From Neonectria sp. B-13 (lineage: Eukaryota > Ascomycota > Sordariomycetes > Hypocreales > Nectriaceae): 39,733 bases of DNA. A program made the translations under genes and the position numbers. Shown here piece by piece: positions 25,184 through 36,565 of this stretch. Position 1 is the stretch's first letter; each line of letters opens with the position of its first letter. The stretch covers positions 1-39,733 of the forward strand of contig NOKP01000090.1 in assembly GCA_002682825.1 (NCBI GenBank). The letters run 5' to 3'. The notes below the pieces were generated by a model, which was not told the DNA's origin, searched no databases, and worked only from the letters and a program-made list of their open reading frames with translations.

Positions 25184-28100
25184 ATGCACTTCCAAGCTGC
25201 TGCTACCGAACACAAGGAAAGCGGAAAGATAACAAGAATTGGAAAAGAGAGGGGATCAAGACCTCCCCGAAAAGACCCTAGACCTATAGACCCGAAAAAA
25301 CAGCAACAAATCGACCCAGCAAAAAGGGAGATACAAGGCTTAACCGAGACTACCGCAAGAAGCAAGATGACATTAGACACCCAAACTCCAAACCACACTA
25401 CCTACCACCACGCTTATTCCTCTGCCCCACAAGTTCCGAAGGAAAACAGAGCACACCTGAACTCTAATAGATCTTATGGCATAATATCACCAGATTTCAA
25501 TGACCATAGAGACTCTTTACGAGAACAGGAGTGCCATTCTCCCCCGTTGAGCTATGGGTAGAGAGAGAACATGCATCAGCTTGCACGATGGGAAGGTATC
25601 ACTAGGATGATCATTACGTGGTTTCTAACAGGGGATAGGTACCTAGCTACCCTGGCTTTAATGACCCTCTGTGTCATGAAGAGTCAGGAGCTAAGGAAGG
25701 AGAGAGTAAGAGAGTATTTATTAAGAAATGGAAGAAACAGAAAGAGAGAAAGAGAGAGGATTAACAAGCAGGCCAAGAAATATCAAGAGAATCAGCCTGT
25801 TCAGAGAGATTTTTATGACGACTATGAAGACAGACTGTCCGAATTGGACAGCCAACCTGATTTTTATCCTGCATTTTCATTCATTCATTATTCATTTCAT
25901 TCCTTAGCTGCTCTCTTATTTCCCCAAGAGAAATACAACAGCAGCCAAGCTTTTGTTTTAGTATGGTTAGCAAAGGCCATGTCCAGAGGAAAGAATTGCT
26001 CTCCAACGAGCAAGGATTCCACAGACAGAAGACTAGATTTTGCCACCACCACCAGAGGAAAAAGAAGAAAGAGGAGGAAGGAGGTATCTCATGCAATGCC
26101 TATAAGGACAATACACCAGAACCCGAACCAATTAGACAAACATACAAAGTCACTGTCAGTACCTGTCATACCCTTACACGAGGACCCTTCGCCAATCCAG
26201 ACACCGATCGAACCAAATACCAAGACCAACAAGATAAGCACAAAGCCTCCAGACATAATGGAGGGAGGGAAGATGAGCGAAGAGCCAGATGCTCTCTTCC
26301 CTATCTACATGTTCAATTGCATCTTCAAGGGAACAAACATCACTAGTTACCTAAGGATGTTTGAGAACCACATCAAGGGATGGGTCCACTCAAACGAAAA
26401 GAAGGCCCAACTGATGATGTACTTTGTCCATGAGGATGTTAGAACGAAGGTGCTAAAAGCCTGCGAAAGCGGCACCTGGGAAATAATCAAGGCGAAGCTT
26501 CGGGAAGATTTCAAGGAAGGGGATAAAGAACAACAGATCCAACCCCTCCAGAAGGTCCTCAAGATGAACACTCAGTCCATGAGGAATGCAACAGACAAGG
26601 AGATCCTTACCTAGCTTAAGACCCATAGAGAGTTATGCAATACCCTCAATAACAGTGGAAAGTTCAAGGAAGGAAATTCTTATGCTGTCTTCCATACTCT
26701 TCCCCACAGGGTCATCATCCGGGTGTATCAATGGAAGAATATCCCAGTCCAAGAACTACAATCCAAGCCTTATGATACAATGGTCAATCTCATCTTATGC
26801 TTATTGGAACAGGACCAATCTTTCAAAGACCTAATTGAGGAACCCTAGGAGAGAGAATTAGATCAGAACAAACGACCCCCTGAGAAGGATATAGAACCAA
26901 GAATCCAGCCCCTGAACAAGCCAAACACGGATGCAGCAATCGACTCCCTCACTCAAATGGTCCAAAACATAAGCATCAATGTTTCAAAGAGATATGAGGA
27001 CTTAGAGGCACGCCTTACAGCTGTTCTCCAAGGGAATCTTAACAAGCAAAGGTTTTTCAACCCCTCCATCAACAGCAACTATCCTATGCACACAGGATCC
27101 TTTGCAGCAGACAACCAGGACATCCTCATCAATGCTAGCTATAGGCAGAGACAGTCAAAGTGTTTCTACTGCTATATTGCAGGTCACTTCCCAAACCAAT
27201 GCTATAAGTTGAAAAAGGATAAGGAATCTAGCTATTGTGACTTTGACTCAGAAGCCAGCATAGCCTGGGTAGGACGAAGAGAAGCTATTCTCCCCCCTAA
27301 GCTTGTCTGGAAGATGGGATTCCTTGGAGGAGTCAAGAAACTCATTGTTATGTGGATAAGGAAGTTCCCAAAGTCACCTGCTATGAGATTTCTTGACGGA
27401 TTGATGTCTAGATCTACTATCCGAAATTAGAACCCCAATCAGGAAGAGCAAGACCTAGTGACTAACTTTATGAAGAGAAGTCAAAACCCTCTGTTTGAAG
27501 ATATGATCATTGATAGGACCAGCGGAAGGATAGGGCTTTCTGAAGGGGACCCCCTAGTCGATAGGACAACGAAGTCCAATATCATCCTAATCGACAAAGG
27601 TGACTACAATGAATCCACTGGAATCTTGAACAACAATGTCACTTTCGACACAGCTGCAACCAAGAGGCAAAGGATGAATGAGGAGCCAGAAGAAGCTGAG
27701 CAAAGCCAGCCTATTCCTACGGTAATCCCTAGGATCCTCAAACAGACGAACCTAGAAGATCGAAAGATGGCTGAAGCTATTGCAAAGGATAGACCCAAAG
27801 GCGACTCTCGCCTGACCTCATTGATCGAGAATAGGGCAGCCTTGAAGCAAAGGATCCTGACCACAAAGATTGGAGTCACCATTCCCCAGATTATCGCGAA
27901 TGACCCTGAGTTCGGACGATCTATGGCGAAGGAATTGGCTGACCTTGCTGATAGAGTTACGGAGACCGTCTGGATAGACCCCAACCCGACCTACAAGACA
28001 AAGAGGTCTAAGGAGGTCAAAATAAACAACATCACGGAACGGACCGACCCGAGCTTCTCTGATGCTTATTTCAACGAATTATCTCAGCGGTATGGGATTA

Positions 28101-28723
28101 ATTCTGTCGCAATTGGTCAGAGGAAATTGCCTACGAAATCCCATGATGACTCCTAGCTCACTCCAGGAGACTATCTGGTGATAGACAGCAACTCGATGAC
28201 AAAGGTCTCCTATGGGAAGGAGGTTAAGAGACCTAACCTAGAAGCACTGAATGAGATAGTTATGCGGGTCAATCCGACCTTAATTCGACCCTAGGACAGC
28301 AAGATGCTCTTGCTATGCCAAGATCTTCCAAGGCTGCAAGTGAGACTTAGGAACCCTAATGGCTACACTTGGGAAGCTATTATTGACACAGGAGCAGAAG
28401 GGAACATCATTTCTAATAACATCATCAAGATCAGCAAGCTCAATGTCCAACCCATTAAGGCCAGGACTACTTCCTTCTCGAAGGACTACATTGCGATAGT
28501 AGGGGTAGTTAAGGTTAAAGTCTATTTGGGCAATGTCTTCATTGACCAAAAGATATATATGGCCCCAACCTCTGCAGTATTGATTCCTTTCATCTTAGGG
28601 ATGCCTTTCATTAGGAGCGCGAAGGTCACCTTTAACTATGCAACCATTCCTGGAGAGATATTGATAAGCTATCAATTGGGAAATATCAAGATTGTGTCCC
28701 CAGTTGCAGGGGGAATTAGATAG
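25184..28723 (+). pseudogene. gag: gag and aspartic protease, one frame broken by TAG codons
   Basis: Gag forms the particle and packages RNA; the protease cuts the polyprotein. One frame runs from an ATG at 25184, or from a better-context ATG at 25979, to 28723. TAG codons interrupt it at 25559, 26612, 26846, 27428, 28154 and 28292, and it ends at TAG 28721. In order it shows a basic, Pro/Ser-rich N-terminal part; a retrotransposon gag core (about 26300-26520, with FKGTNITSYLRMFE); a CCHC zinc knuckle at 27161-27202 (CX2CX3GHX4C); a region rich in charged residues; and a retropepsin-like site with Asp-Thr-Gly at 28385-28393 in the context IIDTGAEGN. Pol follows in the -1 frame. The part before 25979 may be leader rather than gag. 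Confidence 0.87.
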
Positions 28724-31700
28724 GAATACCCAATCGCTACTCAAGAAGCACCAGGGGGGCCCCATTAAGTGAGAAAGTTCCCTCTGAACTGGAAAGAATG
28801 GACATCTACGGTTTAGAGGAGGATAATGTTGAGTATCTCATGAGATACATTGACAAAAAGACGGCCCAAAAAGTCTTCAAGATCATTCTTAAAGACTGGA
28901 TGAAAGAGAATAATCCGACGGCGACTAGAGTAGAAAAAGTACAACAATCAAGACCAGAAGTCAGCCATGAGGATACAGCTGTACGGGTTAATACAATGTA
29001 CAAAAGGAAGGCGGATAAGATCCAGCCAAGGGATAACATCCCTTCTAATGGATCTACGCTGGAAGGAGACCCGTTCTAGAGGGAGAAGAGGTAGGAAGAG
29101 GTAAAAGGGGACCTAGAGCGCAATTCGCCCTATTCCAACTACATTATGCCCAAGTTCTCGAAGATTGAGAAAGGCTCTAGGCTCTTTGGGGAGAGGCTTA
29201 AAGCGATCATGGACCAGACAAAGGATACCCTTAGGGACGCAGAAAGGGATGTCCTCCGTCAGATCCTTTTCAACCGAGAAGAAGCATTATTCTAAACCTT
29301 TGAGGAAAAAGGGGAAGTTAACCCAAGGGTCATACCTCCCCAAGTCATCAAAATCACACCCCATATTGCTTAGCATTATGGAAATGTAGTAATTCCTCAT
29401 AGGACCAGGAAGAGGGTCATTGATCTTCTGAAAACCCAGCTGAAGAACAAGCTTATTAAGGAAAGTCATACTTCTTACAGAAACTATTGGATGCTTATAG
29501 CCAAGAAAGATAGAGGGCTACGCCTTATCAACTCAGCAAAGCGATACAATGCCTATACCATCAGAGATGGCATGATTCCTCCAGGGACAGACGACTTCTC
29601 AGCTGAATTTGGGATGTGTAAAATCCTCTCTGTGCTGGACTTCTTTTCAGGATATGACCAAGTGAAGCTAGCAGTGGAAAGCAGGGATCTTACGACCTTT
29701 GACACACCAATAGGTCTAATGAGACTATGCTCACTACCACAAGGTACTACGAACTCAGTGGCCCAGTTCACTAGGATCATAACAAGGATCCTTCTTGACT
29801 TGCTTCCGGATAAAGCTAGGGCTTTCCTGGATGACATTAGTGTCAAAGGACCAGAGACTGACTATAGTGGGAAGGAAGCTCTTCCTAGTGTAAGGAGGTT
29901 CATCCTAGAGCATCTCATCAATCTTAATGCTATCCTAGTCAATGTTAAGCTAGCTGATTGTACAATTGCTGCCAAGAAGTCAGCTTAGTGTCAGAAGACT
30001 GCCCCTATCGTAGGGTACCTCTGTGGCACAAGCGGAAGGAAGCCAACGGAAGAGAAGGTCATCAAGATCATTGAATGGGTGGATTGTAAGACCCTGACCG
30101 AAGTAAGGGCGTTCCTTGGCATCACTGGCTACTACAGAATCTGGATCAGAAACTACGCTTGGATTGCACAGCCTCTTACCAAGCTACTAAAGAAAGACTC
30201 TGCTTGGGACTGGAGCAAGGACCAGCAGGCTGCAATGACAATACTGAAAGAAAAGATCGTATCAGCTCCTATCCTTGCAACCCTTGACCTTTCAGAAGGA
30301 GCCAGGGAAGTCATTTTAATGATTGATGCAAGCATCCTAGGCTGGGGAGCTGTCTTGATGCAGGTTATTCAAGGGAAACGCCATCCTATGAGATTCGAAT
30401 CAGGAACCTGGACAGATGCTGAGAAGAAGTATGATGCAACCAAGCTAGAGTGCAAAGGAGCCCTTCATGCGATACGGCGCCTGCGGATGCATATCTATGG
30501 TTATCCATTTACCTTGGAAACAGACTCTAGGGTACTAGTCGACCAGCTGAACAACCGGGCAAATGACATACCAGGAGCCATGGTTATCAGATGGCTCAGC
30601 TATCTACTGCTTTTTGACTTCACAGTCAAGCACATCCCTGGGAAGAAGAACACAGTCGCAGACAGTCTATCAAGGAAGGGTCAGGGACCTTCTGACCTTT
30701 TGGACCAGGAAGCCAAGGCAGACATTAAGGATGAAATTGACGCCCGCCTCAACCTCGTTCTTCTTGGACCTAAAGACAATGCCCTTACAGACAACTACAA
30801 AGGCGAATGGCTTGCCTTAGCTGATTACCTTACATCTCTGCAAAGACCAAAAGGCATGTCGGCAAGAGACTTCAAGAGACTAAGAGCAAAAGCAACTCAG
30901 TTCTTTGTCAGGGGAGGTCAGATCTGGAAGCAAGGACTAAGAGAAGGAGACAACCCTACACTGGTTGTTGATGATGATGACCTTCAGAAGCATCTTATGA
31001 CTTCGTGTCACCATCATGGAGGCCACAAAGGACAGGAAGCCACAATAAAAATCATTTCTCAGCGCTATTTTTGGCAAGGCCTAAGACACTCTTTGGAGAC
31101 AATCATCCGAAAATGCCCAACCTATCAAGAACACACAGTGCAACAAATAGCTGAACAGGCTAAGCCCACTGCTCCTTAGTATCCAATGATGAAGATCCAT
31201 ATCGATGGGCAGTACCTACCCCTTGATAAAGGCATGAAGTTCTTACTGGAAGCTAGATGTGACCTAATAGGATGGATTGAAGCTATGGCTATTAGTAACC
31301 TTACTGCAGCTAATGTCAGAAGATTCATAAAGAGGATTATTTACTGCTATGGAATGCTAGTGAAGATTGTTACTAACAATGGAGAGGAACTTGCCAAAGG
31401 GATCCCTGATGAGCTAGAAGATCTGGGCATTAAGATGTCCAAAATCTCTTTCTATAACTCTAAGTCCAATGGGCTGATTGAAGTAGGGCATATGTCCATG
31501 ACCAATCACTTCAAGAAGCTTGGAAGGCTAGGGAAATGGGTGGATTTGGTCGACTTAGCCCTTCTTACGGACAGGTCAGCAATCTAGGGATCACATGGCT
31601 GCTCTCCCTTCTGGCTCCTTTATGGCTAGGAACCTATCCTTCCCCTTGAAGTCAAGATCCCAACTTGGAGACTCATTGACTGGGACGACGTCAAGGACAA

Positions 31701-32283
31701 GGAAGACGAGATTCTGGCTAGGATACGAATTCTGGAGAGACGCAAAGAGGACATCAAAGCCGCTCGAGCAAAGGTCAAGGAATATCAATAGACCCTAGCC
31801 AGGAGGACCAATGAGTCGAATACCTTCAAGCTGAGAAAGACACCCTTGCTACTAGGTGATCTAGTCCTTCAGTATGACATATGAAACCACAATGATCTCT
31901 CTTCAGCTGCAAAGCTCAAGCCAAGATGGAAAGGACCTTACAGGGTTTGTAAAGCCCTTGCAGAAACTAGGACTTATAAGCTTGAGACTCTCACTGGAAT
32001 TAAGCTTCCAGGGACCTATCATGGAGACCAGTTGAAGGCTTTCTAGAAGGATGATCAAGGCTGGTGGACAAGCCCCAATGATGAAGAAACAATGGGACCA
32101 CTATCTGATGATAAGGATGAAGAATTTGATAAAGAAGCATCTCATAACACACCTTATGAGCCAAGCGAGACAAATTCCTTATCCAATGACTCTAAGCCAG
32201 AGCTTATCGTCCAACCACGGAAGAGGCCCAGAGGAGATTTCCAAGTCTGCATCCTAGAGATGACTATAGAAGCCAAAAGTTAG
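28720..32283 (+). pseudogene. pol: pol: reverse transcriptase, RNase H, integrase with GPY/F module
   Basis: This frame is -1 relative to gag-protease and would copy and integrate the element. RT has the first Asp in VLDFFSGYDQ (29638) and FLDD (29824-29835). RNase H has Asp in DAS (30325), Glu in LEC (30448), Asp in TDS (30523) and the late VADSLSR. Integrase has a His-rich zinc region near 31006-31027 whose last Cys is Tyr (CPTYQ, codon 31123). Its core has Asp (31204), Asn where Asp is expected (TNNG, codon 31375) and Glu (31480). The GPY/F module lies at 31921-31945 (RWKGPYRV). No chromodomain is visible; an acidic then basic tail follows to 32283. Internal stops: TAG 29077, 29092, 29371, 29986, 31177, 31585, 31627, 31789 and 32044; TAA 29293; TGA 31882. 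Confidence 0.92.
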
Positions 32284-32876
32284 TACATGGCAATTTAAGT
32301 GTCTCATGAGATACTGGGGATACAGCGTTGGCTGAGGACAGTAGTGTTACTGTATGGGGAGGCAGGAAGAGGAGGAATACAATAGGGTCACCAGAGAAGA
32401 TTGGATATACCATGTCTATAAGGGAAAAGACCCAGAAATGACTACCTGGATCGAACTTTATGCCTACCATAAGACAAATGAACCTCACAGTGAAGGAAGA
32501 ATAGGATAAAGGGAGCCTGTCCAGAAGAGAAGAAAGCAACAACAACTAAGCAGTAGTGCTAGAGGTTGGGCATTTACTACTTATTGCCTATTCTAAGGGG
32601 AAGAAGAAGTCTTTAGACAAGGGGAGGTGTCAATCCAGCCAGCTAAAAAGCCCAATATCCATCTCGAAGGGCCTTGGCAGAAACCAGAGCAGCCCATCTG
32701 CAGATTTCAGCATCAGAAGAGCCACCCAATTCGGAAGGATACTCTGAGATAATGCGAGGGCAAGAGCAAGGATTGAAGATATCCGAAGCAAAGGAGGTCA
32801 ACGTGTTCGGAATAGTAGCCCTACTACCCAAAGGGAACTTCCAGGGACCCTCCTAACGACCTAAAGCCAGGTACCC
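32284..32876 (+). other. Spacer between pol and the extra frames
   Basis: A palindromic motif copy sits at 32299-32314, just after pol. A 60-codon frame (32674-32856) precedes the next frame but shows no family features. I see no clear gene. Confidence 0.45.
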
Positions 32877-33558
32877 ATGGAGGAACTTCCAATCGCAGTC
32901 AGAACGGTTGTACCAAACGCAATTAGCACACTAGCCGTTCATAAAGCCAGGAACCGAAATGCAAGCATGGAAAGGCGTCAGGATGTGCTCATCAAAGCGG
33001 GTAGTTGTCGAAAAGTAACCGCAGATACAGCAACAACACATAACCAGGTTGATGACCCCAACGAAAGCAATAATGAGGGCCTTAAGGAGATATGGTTAAG
33101 AGGGAAGGTTGGTAAAGAAGTACCCTCCAGGATGAGCCCAATCAGCTGGGATAAAGACAGACTGAAGAGCATGGGTTGCTAGAAGCCCTATCCTAGAGGT
33201 AATGGTTGAATCACAGAAAGGAAGTTGTTAGAGGAACCAGATGAGAAAGGTTAAGTGATTGCTAGAAGAAGGAAACCGGACATCCAACTTGACATACAGT
33301 AGGCAGCCAAGTCGATCGAGAGCCCAGAAACCACAGAACCAGACCTAGAATAACTTCAGGACCTAGAGAAGTATCTCATTAGATTACCTAACCTAACAGA
33401 AGGAAGAAAAAGAAACTCACTAAGGCAAGAACCAAGTCAAGATGCAAAATCAGGAAGGGCTTAAGGAGAATGTTGTTACAACCTTTCCAGTAGGTGCTGC
33501 CCTGATGATTGAACGAACCAGCATCGACCTAGCACTCAGCAAGATGATGGACATCTAG
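32877..33558 (+). pseudogene. Extra 3' reading frame 1, unrecognised
   Basis: An ATG in good context (CCCATGG) opens a 101-codon frame (32877-33182), charged and rich in Arg, Lys, Asp and Asn. The same frame goes on with plausible but stop-broken protein to about 33464. Coding character then moves to the +1 frame (33442-33558), a stretch with an amphipathic Met/Leu/Ile pattern. It could be a separate small protein or an upstream exon or domain of the peptidase protein that follows. I recognise no domain. Position, orientation and similar decay suggest it belongs to the element. Confidence 0.38.
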
Positions 33559-34112
33559 GAGCTTTGACCGAGGGAGATCTGAAAGGACGATGAGCTTGTT
33601 ATGATAAGAAGCTATCGCAGCTAGCCAAGCTGTTGAAGGACAACAAGGAAGAAAGAGGTTGCGGGAGATGTGAGGGAATGATAAGTCTGGAAGGAAGAGA
33701 AGTGACTTAAGAAGCATTAGGTATGAAGGTTTAAGCCTTAGGGCTAATCTAATAGGGCTTTATGCAAGAGAGGAGGGTTTCTAAGAAGCAGGTGTCTAAG
33801 TTTGCTATAATGAACAAAGGGAACTTAGTGGGGAGGTCTGGAAAACAAGGACTGCTGTTGCTGTGATTCACTATTACAAAGAATGCAGTGCCCTACAACA
33901 AGGAAATTGTCAACATACAACCTCTTGGAAACACCAACATACATGCACTCTCTTTACACTCTAGCCCCAAGGAAAATCTGCACTATAACTCAAGCCCCAA
34001 CGCTGCAATTTTCCTCCTTTCAAGCCCAAATTTCAACGGGAATCTCATTCCTTGCTTCCCTACGATCAGACTGACTTTCAGAAGCACCCCTGCTCTTCGA
34101 AACACCACAGCG
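33559..34112 (+). other. Leader before the peptidase frame
   Basis: No convincing gene. The peptidase frame is open back to about 33888, but offers only a GTG start there, so I place the start at the ATG at 34113. Confidence 0.5.
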
Positions 34113-36332
34113 ATGGCCGCTTCTAGAGAGGATGCGAAGGAAAAGGAGCAGTTCTACTGCACCGGCAATGAGCTGACACTCTACGAAGGGATTGTTCGCA
34201 ATGAAGGGGGCAAACAAAGCTTCCTGCATTCAGAAGAGCTTATGTCCAAGATGCCACTTCACCAGAACCTAACCGATCAACCAACCTTCTACCCTTCTTG
34301 ACTCAACTAGTCTCACTAGGGAAACATAGGCCCAAAGTGCCCAGCCTTAGGAGACAGAGATACGATCAAAGCCTGGGTTGAGACTGTCCAACCTTACCCA
34401 GACTTCAGCGAGAAAGACTTTGGCCCTTGGGGTAAGCATTGTATGGATCTATGGGAACTACTAAGTGATCTCCAGAACGAAGAAATGTCTACCAACTTTG
34501 GCCTTCTTGCGTTCCTACGTCTAATGACTTACAACATAAGGGACCTAGTTGCTATTGCCCTAAGCAGCCTTAATCTTAACACCTCTAAGGTCAAAGCCAA
34601 TAAATGGGGACAATCCGACTACTCAACCAAGCTCATCAGAGAGATTGCCTTTATTACGAAAAACCGACCCTCTCTGGGATTCTGACTGTTCCAAGAAACT
34701 CAATTCAACCGAAGATTCCTCATTGGGATTGTCCACTTTGCCAACTGGACCCATTGGATTACCTACATCTGGGACTCAAAGGAAGGGCACCTCTGTGTCT
34801 TTGATACTCTGAAGAAAGGAAAGGAGGAACGATTCGTGGCCCTTGCCGCTGCCTAGAGAGAGGTCATGGCTCTCAACAGTACACCCTACGAATTCCTCGT
34901 TTACAGAATGCCTACCTCTCACCAAGACAGTCAGTGGGAGTGCGGCTTCCTTGGAACCTTCCTTGTCATACTAGCCATCCGAGGGCTAGTGGGACTTACA
35001 AAGAAGCAGATGATGGAGAGTGGGATTGCTCTGAAGGAACTTGTCGTTCAGGCGAAAGGGGAGATGCCCAAGGGGACTGAATTCGCTCTGCGTTTCCGCG
35101 ACTGGAAGCTTGGTCGACCAGCAAAGGCAAAGAAGGGCAACAAGAGAGCTGAAGCTCTTGACTTAGATTGAGTTAAAAGCTTCTTTGGCTGTGCTATCAT
35201 GGAGGAGCTAGGCATTAAAGACCTGAAGTATGGCCTAGGGAACCAGAACCATACCATCGACTGGGCATCTGATATACACCATCAGCTCTTGCCAGTAGGC
35301 CAGAAGCTCCAGACCTCTGATGTCTTTACCTATTACGGCAGCTTTCCAACTATCATATGGTTAGGCCTTAGGCTCAATAAACTCTCAGATAACTACTAGC
35401 TTATTCTGTACCCTGCTGTGCCTTTTGGCAAAGAGATTCGAAGTTCCTTGATGTACCGATCGGATATCAGCAAGCTCAAGTTCGCTTTGCCTCCCGACCT
35501 TGCTGAAGCCTTTGTCAAAAAGGGGTTTATGATTGACAATAGACTTCCCAAGTAGCCCAAAGGCAAGCCCAGAAGTATCATCTCTCTCGGCTTAGGCAAC
35601 TCTCAGAAGCAATCGCCAATCTTGGTTCCTTCTTCATCTGGGAAATTGCCAACTGCAGTCCCCTTGTCTAAGAAGTCCCCTATCCTGATCTCTTTATCCA
35701 GAAAGATGCCTTTGATTGCAGAGACTCTGATGAAGGATGATGCCTCTGTCAAAGGAACTCGGCGTGACTCGCTTGGGTCGATGTCTAAGCTGGTGGAAGG
35801 GGTCAAGAGCATCGAACCTTCGCAGCCAACCTCGCCTAAGATACCCCCAAGAGCTCTTGTGGCACTACCCAAGCCCATGGGGAGCGATGTTTCAATGAGG
35901 GATACGCCTAGAAGCCCTGCAAGAAGTGACGTCTCGATGAGAGATGTGTCGCTGGCTCTAACACCCCAGAGGACTTGGACCACCTGGACGGCAACCGTAT
36001 CTACAGCCCAATTCATCAACAAAGGTTTACCAGTCTATATGGATGATTAGAGGGTCTTTGAAGGAAGAGATTATTACCTTGGTATTACAATGGGTGCTAG
36101 GGCAAAGAAAATGACTGTTGACACTGACCCAATGGACTTACCTCGGATTGCTAACCGACCTACATTGCTCATGCCGAAGACAAGGTCCTACGCTACATAC
36201 ATTCCTAAGGGTCTGATTTCTCTTGCCCAGTGGGAAGGCATTGTTGACTTTGCATACAACGATGTTATCCCTCCTTCCATTGCAAAGATCAGCCGGGAGG
36301 AACGATACCAACAGCAGGAGGCACGGAAGTGA
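34113..36332 (+). pseudogene. Extra 3' frame 2: Ulp1/C48-like cysteine peptidase
   Basis: A single frame of about 740 codons starts at an ATG with strong context (GCGATGG). Internal stops are TGA at 34299, 34683 and 35169, and TAG at 34308, 34317, 34854, 35397, 35553 and 36048; the frame ends at TGA 36330. Around residues 200-285 it shows WTHWITYIWDS (His 214), CVFDTL (Asp 231) and HQDSQWECGF (Gln 271, Cys 277). His-Asp spacing is 17 and Gln-Cys spacing 6, as in yeast Ulp1 (His514, Asp531, Gln574, Cys580); His-Cys is 63 against 66. These enzymes cleave SUMO or related ubiquitin-like proteins. The C-terminal third is Ser/Pro-rich and repeats SDVSMRD twice. The frame lies between integrase and the polypurine tract in sense orientation, so it is element cargo. 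Fold assignment is by motif only; substrate is unknown. A viral-type (adenain-like) cysteine protease is the main alternative. Confidence 0.78.
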
Positions 36333-36555
36333 TAATACTCTAGGAGGGTTTATTGTTCTCAGTCGGGAAGGTAGATACAGGACTGGGGAGGCAGATTAGG
36401 AGATAGATTTCTTTTGTTTTCTAATATTAGACTTTAAGAAAGTCTTATGAGATGCTTCTTTACTGTGTACGCATGTTTCTTTGGTCTGATTTGGAAAGGG
36501 GAGGAAGTTCTAGTGTTTATGATCTTATCCTGATTGAGGACAATCATTAGATCAT

Positions 36556-36563
36556 AGGGGAGG
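36556..36563 (+). promoter_or_regulatory. Polypurine tract
   Basis: AGGGGAGG, followed by TA and then the TG that opens the 3' LTR. Position and composition fit the primer for plus-strand DNA synthesis. Confidence 0.65.
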
Positions 36564-36565
36564 TA

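Noticed and set aside
31946..32283. Chromodomain after the integrase GPY/F module
   Set aside because: The tail is acidic and then basic, with no aromatic-cage pattern that I can see.
25184..36332. Reassignment of UAG to glutamine in the host
   Set aside because: TAG stops coincide with RIP-type transitions seen also in non-coding LTRs, and other stops occur inside the same frames. RIP is the simpler explanation.
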